From positions 54,326-118,325 of the forward strand of contig JAJZED010000009.1 in NCBI GenBank assembly GCA_021805775.1: 64,000 bases of DNA, in the 5' to 3' direction. The notes below the pieces were generated by a model. The model had not been told where the DNA came from. It did no database searches and worked only from the letters and a program-made list of their open reading frames with translations. The stretch comes from a bacterium. GTDB lineage: Bacteria > Vulcanimicrobiota > Vulcanimicrobiia > Vulcanimicrobiales > Vulcanimicrobiaceae. The translations under genes were made by a program, and so were the position numbers. Numbering within the stretch: position 1 is the stretch's first letter; every line of letters starts with the position of its first letter. Below, in pieces: positions 33,592 through 42,023 of the stretch.

Positions 33592-34356
33592 CTACCTCTG
33601 CCCACGCGTTTTTTCTACACGTTCGGCAAGCCGCGTGGCGATGAAGCCCGCGACCTCGCTGGGAAGCGTCCCGCGGCCGAATCCGGCATCGTAGCCCATC
33701 TCCGCGGCCATAAGGTTCGTTACACGCGGCCCACCGCAAATTAATACTACCTGGTCGCGGAGATCCTCGGCCTCGAGAAGCTCGACCAAGGCGGTGAAAT
33801 TCTTGACGTCGCTGCCCTTCTGGGTGACGACCTGCGAGGCGAGCAGCGCGTCGATCTGCCGATCTTTGGCGATGCGGACGAACTCCTCGACGGCGACCTG
33901 GCTGCCGAGATTGAAGGTCTCGAACATCTGGTAGCGTTCGAGCCCGTAATCGCCTTTGTAGCCTTTCATGTTGAGGATCGCGTCGATGCCGACGGTGTGC
34001 GCGTCGGTGCCGATACAGGCGCCCGCGACGCGGACTTTGCGCCCGAGCCGATCGCGCAGCAGCGCGTCGATCTCCTCCATCGACATCGCGTGCGCTTTCG
34101 CCGAGGGTGCGGCGATTTTGCTTGCATCGATGCTCTGCGTGCTGCTGCCATAGACGACGAAGAACGAGAAGCCGGTGGCGATGCGGCGCCCTTCCACCAC
34201 TTGCACGTCGGCGAAACCCATCTTCGCGACGAGTTGGCGCGCGGCTTCGTCGGCGGCCTCGCTCCATTCGATCGGCAGCGTGAACGAGAGCTGCACTTTC
34301 CCGTCGTCGAGCGTATCGCCGTAGGGTTTTACCAGCCCGCTCTGCCCGATATTCAT
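33592..34356 (-). CDS. kamE: D-lysine 5,6-aminomutase beta subunit (B12/PLP)
   Basis: With KamD it moves the terminal amino group of beta-lysine or D-lysine from C6 to C5, using adenosylcobalamin and PLP (lysine fermentation). The 254-residue protein has the B12 base-off motif DAHTVG (Asp118, His120) in GACIGTDAHTVGIDAILNMKG. Lys131 in NMKGYKGDYGLERY aligns, by the same 13-residue offset as the cobalamin His, with the PLP Lys144 of the Clostridium enzyme. A Rossmann-like B12 domain follows (ICGGPRVTNLMAAEMGYDAGFG). Start ATG 34356 overlaps the kamD stop by four bases. Confidence 0.92.
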   Translation of the reverse strand: MNIGQSGLVKPYGDTLDDGKVQLSFTLPIEWSEAADEAARQLVAKMGFADVQVVEGRRIATGFSFFVVYGSSTQSIDASKIAAPSAKAHAMSMEEIDALLRDRLGRKVRVAGACIGTDAHTVGIDAILNMKGYKGDYGLERYQMFETFNLGSQVAVEEFVRIAKDRQIDALLASQVVTQKGSDVKNFTALVELLEAEDLRDQVVLICGGPRVTNLMAAEMGYDAGFGRGTLPSEVAGFIATRLAERVEKTRGQR

Positions 34357-35891
34357 GCGCGTAACGCCTCCTCGAACGGATTGTAGTAACCCTCGCCGCG
34401 CGCGAAGACGCCGTCGAAGCCGCGCCCGCCGTCGGGCGGACGCTTTACATCGGCGAAGACGCCGGCCGCGATGGAATCCATCAGGCCGCGCGCTTCGACT
34501 TTTTCGAGCAACGTACGACAATCGCGCAGCACGTCGCGCGCCCGCGTCTCGATGAGCCCGTCGGGCTTAAAGGAGATCTCGTCGCCGAAATGCCGCGCGG
34601 TATTCATCACGTAGCGCGCGTTTTCGATCGCTAGCGCGCGGTCGCCGAGAAATGGCGTGTGAATCGCTTCGGTGAGCATGCCGCAGAGATGAATCGTTTG
34701 CTTCGTCATCACCGAGGTGAGGTTGAACATCGCGTCGATGAGATGGCCTTTGAAGATATCGCCGGTCATGTGTTTGGTCGGCGGCATATATTTTAACGGC
34801 GCATCGGGGAAGATCTGGCGGGTGAGCTGCGCTTGCGCGACTTGGAAGAGAAAACCATCTTGCAACGCAGGGTCGATCTCATAGGCGTCGCCGAGGCCGA
34901 TCTGCCGATCGGGCATGCCGGCGCGGTGTGCGAACTCTTCGTTGATGAACTGCGATGCAAGCACCGCAGGCGCTTGCTCCACCGCGTCGGCGGTGGTGAG
35001 ATAGTTATCTTCGCCGGTGTTGATGATGATGCCGGAATAGGCGTTAAGCATGCGGCTGAAATGCTGATCGACGAAGGTGCGCTTCATGTTGATATCGCGG
35101 AAGAGAATGCCGTACATCGAATCGTTGAGCAGCATATCGAGCCGCTCGAGTGCCGCCATGCTCGCGATCTCGGGCATGCAGAGGCCGCTGGCATAATTGG
35201 TGAGCATGATGTAGCGACCGAGCTTTTCGCCGATCACATCGAGCGCTTCGCGCATGATGGCGAAGTTCGCTTGCGTGGCGTAGGTGCCGCCGAAGCCTTC
35301 GGTGGTGGGGCCGTAGGGAACGAAATCGAGCAACGATTGCCCGGTGGAGCGGATGACGGCGATAATCTGCGCGCCCGCTTCGGCGGCGGCGACGGCGGCG
35401 GTGCGGTCTTCGTAGATATTGCCGCTGGCGACGATGACGTAGAGCAGCGGCGGCTCGCCCTGCGGGGCGCGTTCCAGCGCGGCGCGCCGTTCCTCGCGGC
35501 GGCCGGCGATGCGCGCCATCGCGCGCTCGACATGGGGCGCGAGCGCGCCGCGGGCGGCGGCGGCCGGCGTGGCGTCGTAGGCGGCGAGGGTGGTGCGCCC
35601 GGCGGCGATCTCTTCGGCGAGCGCTGCGGGTTCGAGCCCGGTCTCGGCGAGCGCGCGCCCGAAGGCGAGCGCGACGCCCTGCGCCCGCTGCTCGGGCGAA
35701 AGGCTATCGACGAGGAGGTTGGGCAGCGGGATCTCCTCGGCGTTCACGCCGTCGACCCCGAGCAGGCGCAGCACCGAGCGCTCGACCGCGACGGTCGAGT
35801 GCCCCGCGATAAACTCTTCCACCGGCCGGGCGACGCGGGCGGCGAGCGAACGGCACGCCGCGACGACGGAGGGATCGATCCGCAGTTCCAT
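34353..35891 (-). CDS. kamD: D-lysine 5,6-aminomutase alpha subunit
   Basis: The large TIM-barrel subunit, 512 residues, close to the roughly 516 of the Clostridium enzyme. Recognisable blocks are VIVASGNIYEDRTAAVAAAEAGA, FVPYGPTTEGFGGTYATQANF, YASGLCMPEIASMAALERLDMLLNDSMYGILFRDIN, FAHRAGMPDRQIGLGDAYEIDP and the tail GEGYYNPFEEALRA. I use ATG 35891; an upstream in-frame extension adds eight residues. kamA, kdd and kce are not in the window; kal is at 16.7-17.1 kb. Confidence 0.92.
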   Translation of the reverse strand: MELRIDPSVVAACRSLAARVARPVEEFIAGHSTVAVERSVLRLLGVDGVNAEEIPLPNLLVDSLSPEQRAQGVALAFGRALAETGLEPAALAEEIAAGRTTLAAYDATPAAAARGALAPHVERAMARIAGRREERRAALERAPQGEPPLLYVIVASGNIYEDRTAAVAAAEAGAQIIAVIRSTGQSLLDFVPYGPTTEGFGGTYATQANFAIMREALDVIGEKLGRYIMLTNYASGLCMPEIASMAALERLDMLLNDSMYGILFRDINMKRTFVDQHFSRMLNAYSGIIINTGEDNYLTTADAVEQAPAVLASQFINEEFAHRAGMPDRQIGLGDAYEIDPALQDGFLFQVAQAQLTRQIFPDAPLKYMPPTKHMTGDIFKGHLIDAMFNLTSVMTKQTIHLCGMLTEAIHTPFLGDRALAIENARYVMNTARHFGDEISFKPDGLIETRARDVLRDCRTLLEKVEARGLMDSIAAGVFADVKRPPDGGRGFDGVFARGEGYYNPFEEALRA

Positions 35892-35957
35892 ACCCCGCCA
35901 TCGTACCCGGCCCACGCAACCGCCGCCACCCCCTGGGTCGGCGAGCGGCGGGCGCCG

Positions 35958-36273
35958 CTGTCACCCCGAGTAGCCGCCCCTTCGACTCGCTTCGCTCGCT
36001 CAGGGCAGGCTCCGCGCCCGTATCGAGGGGCACCCCGAGTAGCCGCCCCTTCGACTCGCTTCGCTCGCTCAGGGCAGGCTCCGCGCCCGTATCGAGGGGC
36101 ACCCCGAGTAGGCTGCCCCTTCGACTCGCTTCGCTCGCTCAGGGCAGGCTCCGCGCCCGTATCGAGGGGCCCGAGGCTCGCTGTCACGCCGAGTAGGCTG
36201 CGCAGCAGCCGTATCGAGGCGGGCTTCCTCGATACGGTGGCTTCGCCACCTACTCGGGATGACAGGGGATTCG
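35958..36273. repeat. Three-copy 69-base tandem repeat plus palindromic repeat units
   Basis: Units starting at 35962, 36031 and 36100 share CACCCCGAGTAG, then a long imperfect palindrome (TCGACTCGCTTCGCTCGCT ... CAGGGCAGGCTCCGCGCC), then CGTATCGAGGGG. Two more units in opposite orientation (cores GGCTGCGCAGCAGCC and GGTGGCTTCGCCACC) follow to 36273. Confidence 0.9.
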
Positions 36274-36277
36274 GGGG

Positions 36278-37138
36278 CTACTCGGTGCGCGAGGCTTTGT
36301 CGGCTAAATACGCGGCGATGCCGGCGCGCCAATCGGGCATCGCGATGCCGAGTTCGCGCAGCCGGGCATTATCGAGCGCCGAATAGCGCGGGCGGCGCGC
36401 ACCGCTCTTCCACTGGCCGCTGCCGATTGCATCGAGTGAGTTTTCGAGCCCGGCTTGGTGAAGCGCCTCCGCGGCAAAATCGTACCAACTCACCGGGCCG
36501 ACGTTGCAGGCATGAACGATGCCGCGCGCACCGGTCGCCAACAGCGCGCGCAATGCTTCGGCGAGATGCCCCGCATAGGTCGGCGAGGCGACGACGTCGT
36601 CGACGACGCGGCCGCGTTCTCCGGCGCGCGCCTGCGCGATCACGCGATCGACGAACGTGTAGCCCTTCGTGGCCGACGGGCGCACGCCGTAAACGCCGCA
36701 GGTGCGCACGACGAGTGCATCGCTGCGCAACCGTTCGATTAGCAACTCGCCGGAATATTTCGAGATGCCGTACGCGCTGATCGGGTGCGGGCAATCGTTC
36801 TCGCCGTACGGCCATTCCGTCGTGCCGTCGAAAACATAATCGGTGCTAAACGTCACGAAGCGTTTCCCGCTCTGCGCGCAGAGTTCGGCGAGCCGCTCCA
36901 CCGCAACGGCGTTCAAACGGAGCGCCGTCTCGATCTCCGTCTCGCAGCGATCGACGTTATGAAACGCCGCGCAATTCACCACCACCTCGGCATCGCTATC
37001 GCCGACCGCGGCGTCGAGCGATGTCGGCACGGAAAGATCGACCGCGTCGTGCCCCGGCGCGACGATACGATCGTCGGTCCAGCGGCGGCGAATCTCGGTG
37101 CCGAGCTGCCCCGTTCCGCCGATCAGCAGCACCCGCAT
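36278..37138 (-). CDS. rfbD: dTDP-4-dehydrorhamnose reductase
   Basis: Last step of dTDP-L-rhamnose synthesis. The 286-residue SDR protein starts MRVLLIGGTGQLGTEI (NAD(P)-binding GxxGxxG). It has VVNCAAFHNVDRCE and the catalytic FSTDYVFDG with YGISKYSGE (YxxxK), then the RmlD-specific VRTCGVYG and GSGQWKSGARRPRYSALDN. The start overlaps the flippase stop by one base. rfbC lies 3.7 kb away on the other strand; rfbA and rfbB are not in the window. Confidence 0.92.
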   Translation of the reverse strand: MRVLLIGGTGQLGTEIRRRWTDDRIVAPGHDAVDLSVPTSLDAAVGDSDAEVVVNCAAFHNVDRCETEIETALRLNAVAVERLAELCAQSGKRFVTFSTDYVFDGTTEWPYGENDCPHPISAYGISKYSGELLIERLRSDALVVRTCGVYGVRPSATKGYTFVDRVIAQARAGERGRVVDDVVASPTYAGHLAEALRALLATGARGIVHACNVGPVSWYDFAAEALHQAGLENSLDAIGSGQWKSGARRPRYSALDNARLRELGIAMPDWRAGIAAYLADKASRTE

Positions 37139-38415
37139 CAGGCGGTCCTCCGCTTCGCTTGCGCGGCGATGGCGATGCCGACCACCAACACCATCAGCGC
37201 GTTCCCGGCGATCATCTCCGCGACAACGTAAGCCGGGCTGGGGTGGCGAACGACGATCGCGACGAGCGTTAATGCCGCGGCGAGCAACTGCGGAATTGCA
37301 AAGCCGAGCCGATGTGTCGCGAGCCCGTAGGTCACCAACGCGGTCGTCATCGCGAGCAACGCCATCGCGACGGCGTAGCCTTGCATCAACGGCAGCGCGG
37401 CATCGAAAGCCGTGCCAACGAGCACGTGCAGCAGCAACAATCCGGCGAAGTGATAGGCGATCACCGCAACGAGGCCGATGCCGGCGGTCGCCGCGAGCAC
37501 TAATGCGAGCACGCGCCGCGTGCTCTCGCCGCGCGCCGCGCGATGCGTGAAGTGCGGCAGCAAGACCGTCGGTGCAAAGCCGATAAAATAGAGCACGATC
37601 TTTCCGCCGAGCGATGCCGCCGCGTAGAGCCCGGCATCGTGCGCGTTAAAATAATGCTTCACTAAAATCACGTCGGCCGAACCCATCACCACCCCAGCGA
37701 GCGCCGAGGCCGCCGAGCCGCCGAGCGTCGCGCGGACGCGCGGCCAGTCGATCTGCGGCGCTACCGCAACGACATCGCGATAGCGCGTCAGCAGCACCAC
37801 GATAATCGCTACTGCCCCAATGCCGAGCCCCAGCATGAATGCCGTGAGCCCCCCGAAGAGCCCGAGCCCCAGCAGCACCGCAGCGAGGAGCAGCAGCACT
37901 TTGCCGATCCCTTCGCTCAGCATCGAGATGCCGAAGAGCGTGAACGCATGCGTCCCCTGGCAGAACGCGCGCAACGAGGCCGAGAGCGTCGCAAACGCGA
38001 CCCCGATGCCCACGACGACCACCGCCCACGCCGGCTCGCGGATAAACGCGCCGATCGGCACCGCGAAAATCGTTGCGAGCAGCGCCGAGAGCACTGCGAT
38101 CGCTCCGAAGACGCGCACGACGTATTCGGCGAGTCCGCGCAGATGGCTCGCATCGTGGAGGGCGTGAAACTCGGCGGCGTAGCGCGCGATCACCGGCGAG
38201 AGAATCGCGACCGGCTGCGAGGCAAGCAGATAGATCGAGATCAGCGCGTACAGCGCGCCGTACTCCGCGACGCCGAGCGCGCGCCCGGCGATCGCGTGGA
38301 AGAGAAAGCCGCCGATATTCAGAGCCATCGTCGCCGCAAAAACGATCGCCCCCGAGGAGAGCAACGAGGGGCGCGCCGCCGGAGCGGCACCGGTAGAAGT
38401 TGCGGCGGGGTTCAC
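37138..38415 (-). CDS. Polysaccharide flippase (Wzx-like, MOP superfamily)
   Basis: A 425-residue membrane protein with about 12-14 helices and a flippase entry pattern, SGAIVFAATMALNIGGFLFH, then GRALGVAEYGALYALISIYLL near residue 45. It should move lipid-linked oligosaccharides across the inner membrane. Adjacency to rfbD fits export of a rhamnose-containing glycan. I use GTG 38415; TTG at 38475 would add a Pro/Arg-rich stretch unlike the family. Confidence 0.85.
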   Translation of the reverse strand: MNPAATSTGAAPAARPSLLSSGAIVFAATMALNIGGFLFHAIAGRALGVAEYGALYALISIYLLASQPVAILSPVIARYAAEFHALHDASHLRGLAEYVVRVFGAIAVLSALLATIFAVPIGAFIREPAWAVVVVGIGVAFATLSASLRAFCQGTHAFTLFGISMLSEGIGKVLLLLAAVLLGLGLFGGLTAFMLGLGIGAVAIIVVLLTRYRDVVAVAPQIDWPRVRATLGGSAASALAGVVMGSADVILVKHYFNAHDAGLYAAASLGGKIVLYFIGFAPTVLLPHFTHRAARGESTRRVLALVLAATAGIGLVAVIAYHFAGLLLLHVLVGTAFDAALPLMQGYAVAMALLAMTTALVTYGLATHRLGFAIPQLLAAALTLVAIVVRHPSPAYVVAEMIAGNALMVLVVGIAIAAQAKRRTA

Positions 38416-38551
38416 GTTCGTTCCGGTTCTGCCGTCGAAGTGCGGAGGCCTGGGGAGCGCACGACGCGGCTCCAAGGCGAGAAAAGGAAGGTTCTCCCCC
38501 TCAGCGAATGCCGACCGACCACTCGCTAGGTACTAAAAAGGGAGCCGCTCC

Positions 38552-40735
38552 TTGAGAAAACTTGCCGTCTTCGCATTGTTTGCTGCGGCGATCTTCGCTG
38601 CATGCGGGGGACATAGCAGCTCCTCGCTTCCGGCGACCAACCCCTCCCCCGCGACACAATCGACGACCGCCCCGCTTGGATCGAGCCCCGCCTCGGTAAC
38701 CTTCCCGGCGATCGCCTCCGGGGCGGCAGGAACGGTCGGCCTCCCGGCAACGACCTCGGGGAGCGCGACCGCGACCCTGGTGTTACAGAGCACGCTGCCC
38801 ACGGGCGTCGCAGCACCCTCATCGCTCCATGCGCGCGGGCCGAAAACCCTCGGCGGCACCGTCACCGCGCTCGCCTACGTGACGCTCACCGTGAGCGCGA
38901 GCGTATCGATCTCCCAGTCGCCGTCGTTTACCTTCACCTTCCCCGCCGGAGCGCTCGCGGGCACGGGCTACCTCGCCTTTTTCGATCCCACCAACGCCAG
39001 CGCGGGGTGGCAACAGGTCGCCGGCCCCGTGAGTGCAAGCGGCACCTCGATCGCGCTTTCCGCGACGACGCTTTCGCCGACGGTGACGCTCGCTGCAAAT
39101 ACGACGTACGTTTTCGCTATCGTCGTGAGCGCATCGACGCTCCCGGTCGCAACGCCCGCAGATTGCCCCGCGTACACGCCGGCGACAAACGGTATTCCGC
39201 TCAACATTACCGACGACGCGGGGATCGCGGGCGCACAATTGCTCGTCTATCCCACCGACGCGACGACCTCTACGTTTCTCAGTGCCGACGGAACGTTTGA
39301 CTCAAGCGTTCCCGTTCCGTTGCCCGCGGCGTGCTTTAGCACCACGACGGGATCGGCGGGAACGAAACCGCTCCTCATTCCCAACGGCGTAAAAGGCGGG
39401 CGCGTGTACTTCGCATACGCGCCTTATACCGCGGGAACGACGACCGCACCCAACCCCATGAGCGGAGGCAACACCAGCGGCCCCGCCGGCACGGGGGGCG
39501 GCATGGTCGTCACCTTCCCGTGGGATTTCATCGAATACGGCACCAACCAAAACGGAACGACGGTCGATACCTCGCAGGTCGTCGCGCTCGGGCTTCCGCT
39601 CGAACTATCGACCGGTGCGACGCCGTTACCGGTCACGACGCCGGGCCCGATTCCAACCGCTCCGCCGGCGGGCGCCAGCCCCGCGCCCTGTCCGACGAAC
39701 GGGCCGAATCCGGGATACGTCGGCGTGACGACCTGCAATTTCGCGAACATCTTCTATGCGATCGAAAACACGCCGAATTACAACGCGAACGTCATTGCCG
39801 CCGCGTTCCCTTCGGGCTCGGGAAGCACGCTCGATCTTCGCGTGATCTCGCCCGGTGAATCGGCGCAGATTACCTCGTTCCAATGGAATTTCTTCAATCT
39901 TGCCAGTTACATTCCATCGCCGCTTCCTCCGAACTGCCCCAGCCCGGCAACGTTCGGTTACCTCAGTTGCGTGATGGCGAGCTACCAGCAACAGGGCCGC
40001 ATCTTCACGAGCGTGATTCCCGGCGCCGGGCCGGTGAAGGCGAGTGCCACGCCGGGGCCGGATTTCGTTACCGGCGATTATTATTGCGTCACCTCCGACG
40101 GAACGCAGAACTTCATCTTCACCGATATCGGCAGTTCATCGACAGCGACATGCAGTTCGCCGCCGAATGCGAACGTCTCGCCGAATCCGTTTCACATGAA
40201 CGTGTACAACCTCATCGAAGGCGTACCGCCGGGCCCCGATAACAACAACCAGCCGACCTGTAAGCCGGCGATCCTGCTACAACAGCCGTGGGGCTTGGCA
40301 AACGTCGATAACACGGTGGAGGCGACACAAGGCGGGTTTGGCGCAACCGGACATCTCTTCGCCAATGACGACGCATTCGGGCTCTGGAAAGGCTTGATCG
40401 CTGATTTGGTTTATGGGACGGCGATGTCCACGACGCAGGTCCATCCGATTGGGGCGGTAACGCCGCCGCCGGCGAGCCTCGGCGAACTCTTCAAAGATCC
40501 CCTCTACGACCAATACGATTACATCCTGCACGAGTATTTCGATAACGGGCTCACCTATGGGCTCGCCTACGACGATCTCTACGGCCTCGAATCAGGGGTA
40601 AACTGGAACCTCGGCGATTCGATCGACGTGCGCATCAACGCGATTCCAACCGCCGCGAGCGCGATCGTGCCTCCGAATCCGCAGGCGGTGCCGACCCCGT
40701 GCCCCGCACTTACCCCCGGAGTCGGCAGCTTCTAA
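38552..40735 (+). CDS. Large secreted lipoprotein with GH64-like (beta-1,3-glucanase family) domain
   Basis: A 727-residue exported lipoprotein. TTG at 38552 follows an AAAGGGAG ribosome site. The lipobox is AIFAACGG (Cys18), then a Ser/Thr/Pro linker. Residues about 40-200 form a beta-sandwich-like repeat-rich region. From about 270 to the end the sequence resembles GH64 laminaripentaose-producing glucanases and thaumatin-like relatives: IPNGVKGGRVYFAYAP, TFPWDFIEYGTNQNGTTVDTSQVVALGLPLEL and YGLAYDDLYGLESG. Whether the catalytic acids are kept I cannot verify, so glucan binding without hydrolysis is possible. Confidence 0.75.
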   Translation: MRKLAVFALFAAAIFAACGGHSSSSLPATNPSPATQSTTAPLGSSPASVTFPAIASGAAGTVGLPATTSGSATATLVLQSTLPTGVAAPSSLHARGPKTLGGTVTALAYVTLTVSASVSISQSPSFTFTFPAGALAGTGYLAFFDPTNASAGWQQVAGPVSASGTSIALSATTLSPTVTLAANTTYVFAIVVSASTLPVATPADCPAYTPATNGIPLNITDDAGIAGAQLLVYPTDATTSTFLSADGTFDSSVPVPLPAACFSTTTGSAGTKPLLIPNGVKGGRVYFAYAPYTAGTTTAPNPMSGGNTSGPAGTGGGMVVTFPWDFIEYGTNQNGTTVDTSQVVALGLPLELSTGATPLPVTTPGPIPTAPPAGASPAPCPTNGPNPGYVGVTTCNFANIFYAIENTPNYNANVIAAAFPSGSGSTLDLRVISPGESAQITSFQWNFFNLASYIPSPLPPNCPSPATFGYLSCVMASYQQQGRIFTSVIPGAGPVKASATPGPDFVTGDYYCVTSDGTQNFIFTDIGSSSTATCSSPPNANVSPNPFHMNVYNLIEGVPPGPDNNNQPTCKPAILLQQPWGLANVDNTVEATQGGFGATGHLFANDDAFGLWKGLIADLVYGTAMSTTQVHPIGAVTPPPASLGELFKDPLYDQYDYILHEYFDNGLTYGLAYDDLYGLESGVNWNLGDSIDVRINAIPTAASAIVPPNPQAVPTPCPALTPGVGSF

Positions 40736-40753
40736 GAGCTGACCGAGAACCGA

Positions 40754-40794
40754 CGAACGGAGGCCCTGGGAAGCTCTCCCAGGGCCTCCGTTCG
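40754..40794 (+). terminator. Strong 18-base-pair hairpin after the GH64-like gene
   Basis: A perfect 18-base inverted repeat (CGAACGGAGGCCCTGGGA with its complement) closes a 5-base loop 18 bases after the stop. No T-run follows. It ends at the first possible start codon of rfbC. Confidence 0.6.
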
Positions 40795-41336
40795 TGCGCG
40801 CGAATGCAGCGGAGGTGGACGTTGAAACGCTGCCCATTCCCGGCGCCCTCTTGCTGCGCCCGCGCATCTTCACCGACGAACGCGGGAGCTTCCGCGAGAG
40901 CTTCAGCACCGAGCGCTATGCCGCCGTCGGCATCGGCGAACGCTTCGTACAAGAGAACGTCTCGCTCTCGCGCTACGGTGTGCTGCGCGGCCTACACGGC
41001 GACTCGCGCATGAGCAAGATCGTGCAGGTGCTCGCTGGCGACGCCTTCGACGTCATCGTCGATGCGCGCCCGGGGAGCGCGACGTTCGGCCGCTGGTACG
41101 GCTGCGATCTGCGCGCCGAAGAGGGAACCCAGCTCTACATCCCCGCCGGCTGCCTGCACGGCTTTCTCTCGCTCGCCGACGGGACCGTGCTGCACTACCT
41201 GCAGAGTGCGCTCTACGATCCGCAGAGCGAATTCGGCGTCGCCTGGAACGACCCCAGCATCGGCATCGCGTGGCCGCTTGCAACGCCGCCGATTCTCAGC
41301 GCGAAAGACGCCGCGAACCCGCCGCTCGCACGGTAG
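40794..41336 (+). CDS. rfbC: dTDP-4-dehydrorhamnose 3,5-epimerase
   Basis: Epimerises dTDP-4-keto-6-deoxyglucose at C3 and C5 on the way to dTDP-L-rhamnose. A 180-residue cupin with RIFTDERGSFRESF, the FVQENVSLSRYGVLRGLHG catalytic His block and YIPAGCLHGFLSL. The end (NDPSIGIAWPLATPPILSAKD) is complete. The start is uncertain: GTG 40794 touches the upstream hairpin, and GTG 40815 is possible. No good ribosome site was found for either. Confidence 0.9.
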   Translation: MRANAAEVDVETLPIPGALLLRPRIFTDERGSFRESFSTERYAAVGIGERFVQENVSLSRYGVLRGLHGDSRMSKIVQVLAGDAFDVIVDARPGSATFGRWYGCDLRAEEGTQLYIPAGCLHGFLSLADGTVLHYLQSALYDPQSEFGVAWNDPSIGIAWPLATPPILSAKDAANPPLAR

Positions 41337-41345
41337 AGCGCAGCT

Positions 41346-42010
41346 GTCACCCCGAGTAGGCTGCGCAGCAGCCGTATCGAGGGGCGGGCTGACAAGGCGG
41401 CTTCGCACAGCTGTCACCCCGAGTAGGCTGCGCAGCAGCCGTATCGAGGGGCGGGCTGCCCTCGATACGCGCTTCGCGCTACTCGGGCTGACAAACCCCT
41501 ATGCGGGCTGCCCTCGATACGCGCTTCGCGCTACTCGGGCTGACAAACCCCTATGCGGGCTGCCCTCGATACGCGCTTCGCGCTACTCGGGCTGACAAAC
41601 CCCTATGCGGGCTGCCCTCGATACGCTCTTCGCGCTACTCGGGCTGACAAACCCCTATGCGGGCTGCCGTCGATACGCGCTTCGCGCTACTCGGGCTGAC
41701 AAACCCCTATGCGGGCTGCCCTCGATACGCGCTTCGCGCTACTCGGGCTGACAAACCCCTATGCGGGCTGCCCTCGATACGCTCTTCGCGCTACTCGGGC
41801 TGACAAACCCCTATGCGGGCTGCCCTCGATACGCGCTTCGCGCTACTCGGGCTGACAAACCCTTATGCGTGCTGCCCTCGATACGCGCTTCGCGCTACTC
41901 GGGCTGACAAGCCGCTACGCGGGCTGCCCTCGATACGCGCTTCGCGCTACTCGGGCTGACAAACCCTATGCGGGCTGCCCTCGATACGCGCTTCGCGCTA
42001 CGCGGGCTGA
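41346..42010. repeat. Eleven-copy 52-base tandem array of the palindromic repeat
   Basis: Two units with core GGCTGCGCAGCAGCC (41346-41452) are followed by eleven head-to-tail copies of a 52-base unit. CTCGATACG of each copy starts at 41461, 41513, 41565, 41617, 41669, 41721, 41773, 41825, 41877, 41929 and 41980. Each has the core CGCGCTTCGCGC and the linker GGGCTGACAAACCCCTATGC. Copies differ by single bases; the last spacing is 51. Confidence 0.93.
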
Positions 42011-42023
42011 CATGGGCGCTCCG

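Noticed and set aside
34833..36386. A 517-codon plus-strand open frame running into repeats
   Set aside because: Antisense to kamD, and it continues through non-coding repeats where it becomes periodic.
41453..42010. Possible CRISPR array
   Set aside because: The units are contiguous 52-base tandem copies without unique spacers, and no cas gene is near.
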